Positions 8,391 through 16,144 of a stretch of 64,000 nucleotides of DNA are shown piece by piece. Origin of the DNA: Bog-756 sp963738545 (GTDB taxonomy: Bacteria; Actinomycetota; Acidimicrobiia; Acidimicrobiales; RAAP-2). Within the stretch, counting starts at the first letter, position 1, and every line of letters starts with the position of its first letter. Location: assembly GCA_963738545.1 (NCBI GenBank), contig CAVTXA010000007.1, positions 1 to 64,000 on the forward strand. Direction: 5' to 3'. The notes under the pieces were generated by a model that made no database searches, was not told the origin of the DNA, and saw nothing but the letters and a program-made list of their open reading frames with translations. Both the position numbers and the translations under genes were made by a program.

Positions 8391-9410
8391 ATGGACGAGC
8401 AGGGGAGCACGATCGAGGGGCCTTCCGGTCACGCGAGTGAACCCGCTGTCGGATCGTCGGATTCCGAGGGAACGGTGACGGCGATACCGGATCCGACCGC
8501 ACGGTCGGGACCGAGTGCAGAGGGGAAGGAACCCAATATGTTCGAGCACGAGTCTGAGGAGGCACCGGCGGCATCCCTTGTGGGCTCCCTGGCCGCCTTC
8601 TCACTGTCCGACGTACTCTCCATGCTCGCGTCAACCAAGCAGACCGGCGAGCTCCACGTGGTCAGTGACGCCGTCGACGGCAAGGTCTGGCTGGCCGACG
8701 GCGAACTCTCGAACGCCCACGTGGGCGCGGCGACCACCATCGGGCAAGCCGTCTTCGAACTGGCCTGTGTGGTCGAGGGATGGTTCTACTTCACGGTCGG
8801 CGTGGTGTCCTCCAGTGGTCAGCCCACCGTCCCGGTGGGGGCCGTGTTGAACGAGGTGCGCCCCCAGGTCGAGGAGTGGAGGGAGATTCGCCACGACGTA
8901 CCGTTCGAGGCCATCGTGACCCTCGCCCCCGAGCCTCCCGGGCAGGACATCCAGATCCGCACCGACCAATGGCGGGTGTTGGCCACGGTAGGCAGCGGTG
9001 ACCTCTCGGTGAAGGAGATCCTGGACCGCATCGGCGACGACCAGATCGGTGGGCTCCGCACGCTGCGGGACCTGCACTCGGCCGGGCTCATCGAGCTCCG
9101 AGGCGAGCAAGGGGAAGAAGACGTCCATCCCCAGCTCCTGGGCCTGCCGGTGGAGCCTCCGGTCGATGCCGACGGGGACATCGCCTCGCTGCCCGCCCCT
9201 CCCGTTCCGCCGATCCCCGCGCCTACCCTGGCCGACGAGATGGATCTGGATGGAGCACCTCCACCACCGCCGGAGTCGGCCACCGCCCTGGCCACTGACG
9301 GTCAACAGGGTGGACTGGCCCAGGTCACCATCATGCCTCCCCCCATCGCCGACGATCCGTGGTCCCCGAGCGTGGACACCGGCACCACCGGGGGCAACGG
9401 CGTGGCCTGA
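8391..9410 (+). CDS. DUF4388 domain protein with C-terminal winged-helix-like region
   Basis: A 339-residue soluble protein. ATG 8391 is preferred because GAAGGA lies eight bases upstream and a strong promoter sits about 65 bases upstream. In-frame GTG 8331 or ATG 8355 would add a low-complexity N-terminus. After a Ser/Gly-rich leader, a DUF4388 domain begins near 'SLVGSLAAFSLSDVLSMLA' and continues with 'TGELHVVSDAVDGKVWLADG', the usual pattern of this domain found in bacterial signalling proteins. A winged-helix-like segment follows ('VGSGDLSVKEILDRIG ... LRDLHSAGLIEL'), then a Pro-rich tail. DUF4388 proteins are linked to PATAN-type adaptors in two-component signalling. No partner kinase is adjacent. 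Confidence 0.8.
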   Translation: MDEQGSTIEGPSGHASEPAVGSSDSEGTVTAIPDPTARSGPSAEGKEPNMFEHESEEAPAASLVGSLAAFSLSDVLSMLASTKQTGELHVVSDAVDGKVWLADGELSNAHVGAATTIGQAVFELACVVEGWFYFTVGVVSSSGQPTVPVGAVLNEVRPQVEEWREIRHDVPFEAIVTLAPEPPGQDIQIRTDQWRVLATVGSGDLSVKEILDRIGDDQIGGLRTLRDLHSAGLIELRGEQGEEDVHPQLLGLPVEPPVDADGDIASLPAPPVPPIPAPTLADEMDLDGAPPPPPESATALATDGQQGGLAQVTIMPPPIADDPWSPSVDTGTTGGNGVA

Positions 9411-9477
9411 CGCGCTCGACCGGAAGCGTCCGCGGGCGCTTCGGTTCGGGCCCCGGTCGTCCCGGCCAATCGGTCCG

Positions 9478-10068
9478 TCAGCAGTTCCCGTTGGTGCAGA
9501 ATTGGGTGCTCGACGAGGCCAACACGATCCACAGGATGATCCACAGAGCGGTGATCACGACACTGATGATGATCCCCGCGGTCGCCAGGCCGTTGCCCTC
9601 TTGCACCCCACCCGTCCGTTTGATCTGGCCCTTGGCCACCAGTCCGAAGACGAAGCCGAGGATCACGCCGATGATGCCGAGGAACGGGACGATGCCGACG
9701 CAGGCACAGACCAGCGACGCAACCGCCAGCGGGTTGGTCTGGCGAGCCTGGACCATCGGCCCCATCGGGTAGGGAATGCGCCCGTCCGGGTAGTACCCGT
9801 TGGGTGCGTACGGATAGTACGAGGGCGGCTGCTGGGGCGGATAGCCGTACGCAGGCGGTACGCCTCCGCCGGGAGCCGATGGAGGGCCGAATCCGGGCGC
9901 CTCCGTCCCCGTGGTCGAGGGCAGGGGAAGCCCGGCGTCGGTGCGCCCGGTGAAGGAGCCGGCGTCGGGAGCTACGTCGCGGGGAACGTAGCCCGGGGCC
10001 TGTTCGGGCGGGTACCACCTCCCGTCCGAAGCCAGCCACCAGCCAGGACCCTGCGACACCTCGCTCAC
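9478..10068 (-). CDS. DUF2510/DUF4190 membrane protein
   Basis: A 196-residue protein with a typical actinobacterial layout. An N-terminal DUF2510-like motif 'GPGWWLASDGRWYPPE' is followed by a long Pro/Gly/Tyr-rich linker to about residue 108. A C-terminal DUF4190 region then has two membrane segments ('NPLAVASLVCACVGIVPF' and 'ATAGIIISVVITALWII') separated by a short cytoplasmic loop 'VAKGQIKRTGG'. It ends with two cysteines (FCTNGNC) that would face outside the membrane. Such proteins are common in actinobacteria but their role is unknown; an anchoring or envelope-stress role is only a guess. It stands alone between convergent DUF4388 and the rdgB block. Confidence 0.85.
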   Translation of the reverse strand: MSEVSQGPGWWLASDGRWYPPEQAPGYVPRDVAPDAGSFTGRTDAGLPLPSTTGTEAPGFGPPSAPGGGVPPAYGYPPQQPPSYYPYAPNGYYPDGRIPYPMGPMVQARQTNPLAVASLVCACVGIVPFLGIIGVILGFVFGLVAKGQIKRTGGVQEGNGLATAGIIISVVITALWIILWIVLASSSTQFCTNGNC

Positions 10069-10130
10069 GTCAAGTCCCTGCCGGTCACCAGGACAATGAC
10101 GCTACTCGCGCGCCGTTCGGCTCACGAGGA

Positions 10131-10739
10131 TCAGGAGTCGGAACCCAGGAGTTCGGCCAGAGCCCGGAACGCTCGGCCCCGATGGGAGATCCGGTGCTTT
10201 TCCGACGGGGTCATCTGGGCGAATGTGCGCCCTCCACAGCCCACCGGCGCGAACACCGGGTCATAACCGAAGCCGGCGTCACCGACGGGACCCGGCGCGA
10301 TGGTCCCCTCGACCGTCCCGTCGGCCCACACTTCGCCTCCTCCGGGATAAGCCACGAAGGCCACCGTGCGGAAGGTGGCTGTGCGCTGTGCGGGCACCGT
10401 GGCTCCGACCCGCTCCAGCTCGGCCACGACCTTGGCCACGTTCTCGGCGTAGGTGGCGTGTTCACCCGAGTACCGGGCCGAGTACACCCCCGGCGCACCA
10501 CCGAGGGCGTCGATCTCGAGACCCGTATCATCGGAGACTGCGGCCATGCCGGTGGCTTCCATGAGAGCGACCGCTTTCAGCCGGGCGTTCTCGATGAGGG
10601 TGTCGCCGGTCTCGTCCACCTCGGGTACGTCCGGCGGCCTGGAATGCAGCCGGATCTCGGGCACGGCACCCAAAATGGCGGCGATCTCCGCGGCCTTGTC
10701 GGGATTGGCACTGGCCATGACGAGGTCGAGCTGGGCCAC
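10131..10739 (-). CDS. rdgB: XTP/dITP diphosphatase (RdgB/HAM1)
   Basis: A 202-residue house-cleaning pyrophosphatase that hydrolyses dITP, dXTP and ITP to monophosphates and keeps deaminated purines out of DNA and RNA. The N-terminal 'ASANPDKAAEI' corresponds to the conserved TxNxxK/SxNxxK nucleotide-binding loop. 'AVSDDTGLEIDAL' provides the catalytic acidic residues and 'GFGYDPVFAP' is the base-recognition loop. The length is normal for the family. It starts one base after the stop of rph, so the two are translationally linked. This rph-rdgB order is conserved in mycobacteria (Rv1340-Rv1341). Confidence 0.96.
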   Translation of the reverse strand: MAQLDLVMASANPDKAAEIAAILGAVPEIRLHSRPPDVPEVDETGDTLIENARLKAVALMEATGMAAVSDDTGLEIDALGGAPGVYSARYSGEHATYAENVAKVVAELERVGATVPAQRTATFRTVAFVAYPGGGEVWADGTVEGTIAPGPVGDAGFGYDPVFAPVGCGGRTFAQMTPSEKHRISHRGRAFRALAELLGSDS

Positions 10740-10740
10740 G

Positions 10741-11493
10741 TCAGCGGGGGGTGGGCGGCACAGCCAGGGTCTCCGTCTGGAGATCCAGCAGCTGGGCGAT
10801 CCCGTGTTCGGCGAGACTCAGCATCTCGTCGAGCTCCCCCTTGGTGAACGGCATGCCCTCGGCGGTCCCCTGGACCTCGATGAACCGGCCCGACGATGTC
10901 ATCACGACATTCATGTCCACCTCGGCACGGCTGTCCTCCTCATAGGGAAGGTCGAGCATGCACACACCGTCCACGACGCCCACGGAGACCGCGGCCACGG
11001 CCTCGGTCAGCGGATTGGCCCGAAGTGTGCCCTTCTGGATCAGTCGGGTCAGCGCGTCATGGAGGGCCACATACGCCCCGCAGATCGACGCCGTCCGAGT
11101 GCCGCCGTCAGCCTGGAGCACATCGCAGTCCACCGTGATCTGCATCTCACCGAGCGTCACCATGTCGCAGACCGAGCGCAGGGATCGCCCGATGAGCCGC
11201 TGGATCTCCTGGGTCCGCCCCGATTGCTTCCCCTTGGCCGCTTCACGGCTCACTCGTTCACCGGTCGATCCGGGGAGGAGCGAATATTCGGCAGTCACCC
11301 ATCCTTTGCCACTCCCCCGCATCCACGGCGGCACCCGCTCCTCGATGGACGCCGTGCACAGCACACGGGTACGTCCCATCGACACCAACACCGAACCCGG
11401 GGCGAAGACGGTGAAGTCGCGTTCGAACGAGGCCGGTCGCAACTCGTCCGTACCGCGGCCGTCCCCCCGTCCGGTCGTAGTTCCCTGCGTCAC
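10741..11493 (-). CDS. rph: Ribonuclease PH
   Basis: A 250-residue phosphate-dependent 3'-5' exoribonuclease that trims tRNA 3' ends. GTG 11493 is chosen because it opens 'VTQGTTTGRGDGRGTDELRP', equivalent to the family start before R-P-x3-E/F. It also overlaps the upstream gene by four bases (GTGA) and has a GGAAAGGA site. Conserved blocks include 'GSVLVSMGRTRVLCTAS', 'WVTAEYSLLPGST', 'RTQEIQRLIGRSLR' and 'VDCDVLQADGGTRTASI', with the phosphate-site Arg residues intact. It is followed immediately by rdgB. The gene order with the upstream metallo-beta-lactamase-fold gene matches Rv1339-rphA in Mycobacterium. Confidence 0.97.
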   Translation of the reverse strand: MTQGTTTGRGDGRGTDELRPASFERDFTVFAPGSVLVSMGRTRVLCTASIEERVPPWMRGSGKGWVTAEYSLLPGSTGERVSREAAKGKQSGRTQEIQRLIGRSLRSVCDMVTLGEMQITVDCDVLQADGGTRTASICGAYVALHDALTRLIQKGTLRANPLTEAVAAVSVGVVDGVCMLDLPYEEDSRAEVDMNVVMTSSGRFIEVQGTAEGMPFTKGELDEMLSLAEHGIAQLLDLQTETLAVPPTPR

Positions 11494-12227
11494 AGTAGGA
11501 ATTCCTTTCCGATTGCGGCCTGCTCGACCGGTTTGGCAAACCTGTCCTCGGCCTCCGTCAGGACTGACGAGGCCTCGATGGTAGGCCACCGGTGGGTCAG
11601 CACCAGGCGCCGGGCGCCGGCCCGGCTGGCCTGCTCGCCGGCTTGACGTCCACTCATGTGACCGGGAGTCCCTTCGTACTCGGCCGTGAAGGAGGCCTCG
11701 CACAGTGCGAGGTCCAGGTTGGATCCCAGTTCCGACAGCGCCCACCGGGTTCCGCTGTCGGCAGAGTATCCCAGGACCCGGCCGGCGCCGTCGACGCGGA
11801 CGGCCAGCGTCTCCACGGGGTGGTCAGTGCGGTGAAACGAGAGGCTCAGAGCACCCACGTCGACCGAAGCGCCGTCGGACACAGGGTGCCAATCGAGGGC
11901 GGGGGAACCGCCGAGGCCCGTCCGGCCGGCGAGATCGGCCGGGGCGTACACGGGGAGGGACTCCCGACCGAGGGCGAAGCGGGCATGGTTGACCAGCGAG
12001 TAGAGGTCGGTCCAGTGATCGGGGTGCCGATGGGTGATCACCACCGCAGCCACCAGCGCCGGATCGAGGTGGAGCTGAAGGTTGGCGAACGTCCCTGGAC
12101 CCAGATCGAGGAGCACATGGGTACCACCCGAGGACACCAGGTAGCCGCTTCCCGCCCCTCCCGGGCCGGTCCAGCTCCCGTCACAGCCCAGGATGCGGAG
12201 CGACAGACGAGGGGTGCCCCCCTCCAC
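11490..12227 (-). CDS. Metallo-beta-lactamase-fold hydrolase, Rv1339-like (cAMP phosphodiesterase family)
   Basis: A 245-residue metal-dependent hydrolase. The signature 'THRHPDHWTD' (HxHxDH) near residue 81 supplies most of the dinuclear metal site. 'YSADSGT' and the C-terminal 'LTHRWP' provide further ligands, and 'GHMSGRQAGEQASRAGA' is typical of the class. By position immediately before rph it corresponds to M. tuberculosis Rv1339, which is described as an atypical cAMP phosphodiesterase. Assigning that activity here is an inference from synteny and motif. The start GTG 12227 is weakly supported. The stop overlaps the rph start by four bases, implying coupled translation. Confidence 0.88.
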   Translation of the reverse strand: MEGGTPRLSLRILGCDGSWTGPGGAGSGYLVSSGGTHVLLDLGPGTFANLQLHLDPALVAAVVITHRHPDHWTDLYSLVNHARFALGRESLPVYAPADLAGRTGLGGSPALDWHPVSDGASVDVGALSLSFHRTDHPVETLAVRVDGAGRVLGYSADSGTRWALSELGSNLDLALCEASFTAEYEGTPGHMSGRQAGEQASRAGARRLVLTHRWPTIEASSVLTEAEDRFAKPVEQAAIGKEFLL

Positions 12228-12344
12228 TCAGGTCTCCCCTGGGAAGGGCCGGGCCGGTTCTGGCGGACCGTGGGGCATTGCACCAGCGTAGGTCGTGTGT
12301 CGGGCCGCTGCGGATGTCCCGGGAGGGGTCGACGGGTCCGAGTC

Positions 12345-13292
12345 CTAGAAGTAGGTGATGGCCTTGGCCCGCTCCTCGACGTCATCGAGGTCTCCGGTCC
12401 ACGCCTCGGTGGACAGGTACTTCCATCCGCCATCGGCGGCCACCACCACGATGGTCCCCTCGTCGAGCTGGGCCGCCGTCTTGGCGGCTCCCGCGAGGGC
12501 CGCCCCCGAGGAGATTCCGGCGAAGATGCCCACCTCGGTGAGGCGCCGGGTCCACTCGATCGACTCTCGCGGCCGAACGATCCGCTTGCCATCCAGCAGG
12601 TCAGCTCCGTTGTTCTCAGTGAAGATGGGCGGGATGTATCCGTCGTCGAGGTTTCGCAGTCCGTCGACGATCTCGCCGGCCGGGGGCTCGATGGCGAGCA
12701 CCTTGATCGCGGGATTCTGCTCCTTCAGGAAGCGGCCCACGCCGAGCAGGGTCCCTGATGTGCCCAGTCCGGCGACGAAGTGCGTCACCTCGGGGCAGTC
12801 ACGCCAGATCTCGGGACCCGTCCCCTCGTAGTGGGCTTTGGGGTTGGCCGGGTTGGCGTACTGGTAGAGGAACGCCCACTCGGGATGGTCGTCGGCCAGG
12901 GCCTGGGCCCGCCGGACCGCCCCGTTGGACCCCTCCGATCCCGGGGACTCGATGATCTCGGCACCCCATACTTCGAGCAGCTGGCGGCGCTCGATGGAGA
13001 CGTTCGTGGCCAGGACCACCTTCAGGTGATAGCCCTTCAACCGACACACCAACGCCATCCCGATGCCGGTGTTGCCCGACGACGGCTCGATCAGTGTCTG
13101 GCCCGGCTTCAGGATGCCGTCCTTCTCCGCCTGTTCGATCATGGACAGCGCGATCCGGTCCTTGACCGAGCCACCGGGGTTCTGCCCCTCCAGCTTGATC
13201 AGGATCCGCACACCGGGATTTGGGCTCAGTGAGCTGATGTCCACCAGGGGGGTGTTCCCGATCAGCTCCAGCACGGAGCCGTAGGCGGTCAT
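12345..13292 (-). CDS. cysM: CysO-dependent cysteine synthase CysM
   Basis: A 315-residue fold-type II PLP enzyme. K44 in 'GGSVKDR' binds PLP, 'PSSGNTGIGMA' is the phosphate/substrate loop, and 'GLGTSGTLLGVGRF' binds the cofactor phosphate. In mycobacteria this paralogue uses O-phosphoserine and thiocarboxylated CysO instead of O-acetylserine and sulfide, and has the closing C-terminal tail seen here ('AKAITYF'). The assignment to CysM rather than CysK rests on adjacency: its ATG overlaps the cysO stop by four bases (ATGA), and a JAMM protease gene lies just upstream. Cytoplasmic; makes CysO-cysteine, from which Mec releases cysteine. Confidence 0.94.
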   Translation of the reverse strand: MTAYGSVLELIGNTPLVDISSLSPNPGVRILIKLEGQNPGGSVKDRIALSMIEQAEKDGILKPGQTLIEPSSGNTGIGMALVCRLKGYHLKVVLATNVSIERRQLLEVWGAEIIESPGSEGSNGAVRRAQALADDHPEWAFLYQYANPANPKAHYEGTGPEIWRDCPEVTHFVAGLGTSGTLLGVGRFLKEQNPAIKVLAIEPPAGEIVDGLRNLDDGYIPPIFTENNGADLLDGKRIVRPRESIEWTRRLTEVGIFAGISSGAALAGAAKTAAQLDEGTIVVVAADGGWKYLSTEAWTGDLDDVEERAKAITYF

Positions 13293-13594
13293 CGCTGTCG
13301 GCGCTCCGCCCCGGACACTGAACCTCCAGCCACGGCCGGGAGGATGGAGATCTCGTCGGCCTCGGTGACCGGAGTGTCCAGGGCGGCAAGGTACCGGACG
13401 TCATCATCGTTCAGGTAGACGTTCACGAACTTGTGCAGCGTTCCGTCCGAGTCGATGACCTGGCCCGACAGTCCCGGATAGGTGGTGGCCAGGGCCTCCA
13501 ACACCTGACCCACGGTGGTTCCGTCGACGGAAACGGCCTTGGCACCACCGGCGTGGGACCGCAGTACGGTCGGCAGGTTGACTTGGACGGGCAC
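13289..13594 (-). CDS. cysO: Sulfur-carrier protein CysO (MoaD/ThiS fold) with 10-residue extension after GG
   Basis: A 101-residue ubiquitin-fold sulfur carrier. The core is close in pattern to mycobacterial CysO: 'LPTVLRSHAGG', 'FVNVYLNDDDVR' and the terminal 'ILPAVAGG'. In mycobacterial CysO the protein ends at that diglycine, whose carboxylate is activated and thiolated. Here the frame continues past G90-G91 for ten more residues, SVSGAERRQR, before TGA. Proteolysis to expose GG would therefore be needed, most likely by the adjacent JAMM protease. The stop overlaps the cysM ATG. The extension is seen directly in the sequence; the processing model is inferred. Confidence 0.93.
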   Translation of the reverse strand: MPVQVNLPTVLRSHAGGAKAVSVDGTTVGQVLEALATTYPGLSGQVIDSDGTLHKFVNVYLNDDDVRYLAALDTPVTEADEISILPAVAGGSVSGAERRQR

Positions 13595-13656
13595 AGGGTC
13601 TCCTCGGGTTCGGGGTTCCGGCCACTCGGCGATTGTTGACGAGTTCGGTTCGGATT

Positions 13657-14076
13657 CTACCGGGGCTGGAGCCGGACCTGCTCCTCGGTGACCACACCGT
13701 CGACGATGGTGTAGCTGCGGACCACCGGCTGGATATCGCGCAGGGAAACCAAGACATAGTGCCAGCTCGGATCGGGTGCCTGGGCCACGTCGGTCGGGGA
13801 CGGGTAGGCCTCGGTGTGCGTGTGGGAGTGGAAGACACCGATGATCGAGTACCCCGCGGACTCCGCATCACGATCGGCCCGCAGATGCTCTTTGGGGTCG
13901 ACGGTGTAGAGCTTGGCTGATGCGGCCAGATTCCGGGTCGGGTAACAGGTGACCGCCTCACCGGTCTCCGGTGTGCCGCCGAGCAGTCCGCAGGCCTCAT
14001 CGGGAAGGCCACCCAGGCAGTGGGCCACCATCTGGTCGTGCACCAGTTTGGGAAGCAGGAGCATGGTGGTACGCAC
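13657..14076 (-). CDS. mec: JAMM-family CysO-cysteine peptidase Mec
   Basis: A 139-residue zinc isopeptidase-type enzyme that releases cysteine from CysO-Cys. The complete JAMM site is present: E27 in 'LPDEACGLLGG', and H83-S-H85-x7-S93-x2-D96 within 'FHSHTHTEAYPSPTD'. The length equals the mycobacterial Mec (Rv1334) type. It leads the mec-cysO-cysM run, 62 bp before cysO, and is divergent from smpB with only 46 bp between starts, so the two promoters must overlap. Because CysO here carries extra residues after GG, Mec may also act as the CysO maturation protease (inference). Confidence 0.94.
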   Translation of the reverse strand: MRTTMLLLPKLVHDQMVAHCLGGLPDEACGLLGGTPETGEAVTCYPTRNLAASAKLYTVDPKEHLRADRDAESAGYSIIGVFHSHTHTEAYPSPTDVAQAPDPSWHYVLVSLRDIQPVVRSYTIVDGVVTEEQVRLQPR

Positions 14077-14122
14077 GATAGGGGAACCCGCCCCCGGATC
14101 GGGCGACTACCGTCGCCTAGGC

Positions 14123-14680
14123 ATGACGGCAGCGAAGAAGAAGGCGACATCGGTGGAGTCCGGTCGATCCGGCGCGACCCGCCCCTCGGGTCAGAAGGTC
14201 GCGGCCGAGGCCAACAAGGTGGTGGCCTCGAACCGTCGTGCCCGTCACGACTACGAGATCCTGGACACCACGGAATGCGGCATCGTCCTCCAAGGGTCAG
14301 AGGTGAAATCCCTGCGAGCGGGCCGGATCGCCCTCCAGGACGCCTACGCCCGGATCATCGATGGTGAGATGTGGCTGTTCGGCGTCCACGTTCCCCCCTA
14401 CGCCCAGGCCAACGGGTTCGGCGCCCACGAACCGGACCGCCGACGGAAGCTCCTCATGCACCGTCGGCAGATCGATGAGTGGATGGGCCGCTCCCAGCAG
14501 CAGTCGTTGACCATGGTGCCGCTGTCCATCTACTTCAAAGAGGGTCGGGCCAAGGTGGAGCTGGCCCTGGCCCGGGGACGCCGCCAGTACGACAAACGCC
14601 ACGCCATCGCTTCCCGGGACGCCAGTCGTGAGGCAGCACGGGAGGCCCGCGCAGCCTCACGTGGAGGCTCGCACCGCTGA
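14123..14680 (+). CDS. smpB: SsrA-binding protein SmpB
   Basis: A 185-residue tmRNA-binding protein needed for trans-translation. ATG 14123 is the first start in the divergent space after mec. It yields an N-terminal basic/Ser-rich extension of about 35 residues before the conserved core 'ANKVVASNRRARHDYEI', so the protein is somewhat longer than the usual 155-165 residues. Core blocks include 'ECGIVLQGSEVKSLRAGR', 'PYAQANGFGAHEPDRRRKLL' and the basic C-terminal tail 'GRRQYDKRHAIASRD', which enters the ribosomal mRNA channel. The tmRNA gene follows 58 bp downstream on the same strand, the common arrangement. Confidence 0.97.
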   Translation: MTAAKKKATSVESGRSGATRPSGQKVAAEANKVVASNRRARHDYEILDTTECGIVLQGSEVKSLRAGRIALQDAYARIIDGEMWLFGVHVPPYAQANGFGAHEPDRRRKLLMHRRQIDEWMGRSQQQSLTMVPLSIYFKEGRAKVELALARGRRQYDKRHAIASRDASREAAREARAASRGGSHR

Positions 14681-14738
14681 TGGCGGTAAGATGAGTACCT
14701 CGGTCGGGCCCTGGGTCAGGCCGTGTGGACAAACCCCA

Positions 14739-15086
14739 GGGGGTGACAGGCTTCGACTCTGGTCGTCGAGGTGGGAGAAGCGAGCCGTGGTCTCCGGAGC
14801 CACGTTAAAGAGCCGGAACCAAAAATAAACGCCGAGCCTCAGCTCGCGCTCGCAGCCTAGAAACTGCGACGTCCGACCGGTCTCAGTCCTACGGGCCGGA
14901 ACCGGGCGCCATCAAGTGGGACTTACCTGAACAGCTGCGCCGACGGGCCGTCAGGGACAACTCAGTCGGATACGGAGAGACACTGCTGCCGGTAGCGGAG
15001 TCAGTCCCGACAATCTAAGGCCGGCTGCGCTCGGAGAAGACCCATTGAGAAGCCGGAGGACGCGGGTTCGATTCCCGCCACCTCCA
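14739..15086 (+). ncRNA. ssrA: Transfer-messenger RNA (tmRNA)
   Basis: A one-piece tmRNA. The 5' acceptor strand GGGGGTG (14739-14745) pairs with CACCTCC (15079-15085), followed by discriminator A at 15086. The T arm is GCGGG-TTCGATT-CCCGC (15062-15078). CCA is not encoded (the next bases are CGA) and must be added by nucleotidyltransferase. The tag reading frame resumes at GCC 14831 after AAAC, as in Mycobacterium, and encodes AEPQLALAA, then TAG at 14858-14860. This gives an ALAA proteolysis tag of only nine encoded residues (ten with the alanine carried by tmRNA). It sits directly after smpB and is followed by a terminator hairpin. Confidence 0.96.
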
Positions 15087-15088
15087 CG

Positions 15089-15130
15089 ATGCCCTTTGAC
15101 CTGTTTTCCCGCAGGTCAGAGGGCATTTTC
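15089..15130 (+). terminator. Intrinsic terminator after ssrA
   Basis: ATGCCCT-T-TGACCTG (from 15089) pairs with CAGGTCA-G-AGGGCAT (ending 15126) around an eight-base loop TTTTCCCG, followed by TTTTC. A 14-bp stem with one mismatch plus a T-run is a good rho-independent terminator for tmRNA. Confidence 0.85.
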
Positions 15131-15236
15131 ACGTCTACGAGTCACCGCCACGACAATGCCACACACCTTTACGAATGGCCCCACGAGCGGCCGATTTGGC
15201 CCCGATGCGGTCCCGAAAAATACACCTATGGGGCTG

Positions 15237-16049
15237 TCACTTCTCCGCCCGAAGCAGAGTCAGGTGGTGTTCACCATGTCGCCGCATCTCGGGAAACCGT
15301 GCCTGCACCCAGCACCACGTTGCGACTCGGGCGCTATTGAGCGACATCAGCAGTTCCAGCAAGGATCGATCAATATCCTCGAACTCCGACTGGCTCTCCA
15401 CGCTTAGAGAAGCCAGATCCCACTCCAGTGGACCACAGCACGCACCCTCGAAATCGATCCACCGGATCCCCTCCCGAGTGAGCAGGTGGTTGCCTTCGTG
15501 AGGCTCACCGTGCAGGGGTTGTTCGAGGTAGGTGCGGTCTTCGAGTTGTCGGGATAGCTCAGCGAAGCTGCGTCGCAGAAACTCACGGTCGCCGGGATCA
15601 AGAGCAGCCATTGGTTGATCCCTGGCGGCCACGAGCTGCGCATGTGCGATGGCGACTCGAAAGCTCGGCAGAGGGACCCTGATCCGGGCCATGGCGTCGT
15701 GAAGAACATGCAGAGAACCGGCCACGCTGGTTCCTGCTGGCGCTGCTCCCGCCAGCGTCTCGTGTCGATCCCAAAGCGAGATCACAAAGCCCGTTTCAGG
15801 GTCCGTGAGCAGACCAACGTCCTGCCACGGAGCCGCTATCGGTGCCCCGGCGGCGGCGAGGGCCGAAGCAACCTCAAGCTCATGACGCAACATGGTCGGG
15901 CTGTAGCCGTGCGGCCCGACCTTGGCGATGATCGGATAAGGGCGAAGCCAGACCACCGTGTTGTTGGTCTCCTGGATGAGGAAGGGGTTGTTTGGTTCAA
16001 GCCCCAGCCGTTGGGCGGCCCTCACGGCAGCTTCGGTTCCAGCGGTCAC
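15237..16049 (-). CDS. Aminoglycoside-phosphotransferase-like (APH family) kinase
   Basis: A 270-residue protein of the APH/choline-kinase-like fold. The catalytic loop reads 'LHGEPHEGNHL', in which the usual HGD Asp is replaced by Glu, and the metal-binding motif is 'IDFEGACCGPLEWDLA'. An ATP-lobe Lys can be seen in 'PIIAKVGPHGYSP', with a following Glu in 'RHELEVASALAAAG'. APH-fold proteins in soil actinobacteria phosphorylate many small molecules, so antibiotic resistance cannot be claimed. Base composition is visibly less GC-rich than in the flanking housekeeping genes, suggesting transfer. It lies just past the ssrA terminator in an accessory-looking stretch. Confidence 0.85.
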   Translation of the reverse strand: MTAGTEAAVRAAQRLGLEPNNPFLIQETNNTVVWLRPYPIIAKVGPHGYSPTMLRHELEVASALAAAGAPIAAPWQDVGLLTDPETGFVISLWDRHETLAGAAPAGTSVAGSLHVLHDAMARIRVPLPSFRVAIAHAQLVAARDQPMAALDPGDREFLRRSFAELSRQLEDRTYLEQPLHGEPHEGNHLLTREGIRWIDFEGACCGPLEWDLASLSVESQSEFEDIDRSLLELLMSLNSARVATWCWVQARFPEMRRHGEHHLTLLRAEK

Positions 16050-16144
16050 GCGTACCAGTCTGACTGCCGGGAACTCACCCGGCTGTCACGTGGAACAAGT
16101 GCAGGTGTCCTACCGTTCCGGCGTTGGCGGGCAGGCCCGGTGAC

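Noticed and set aside
13949..14122. Extended N-terminus of SmpB upstream of 14123
   Set aside because: The frame upstream overlaps the mec gene on the other strand and has no SmpB homology; ATG 14123 is the sensible start.
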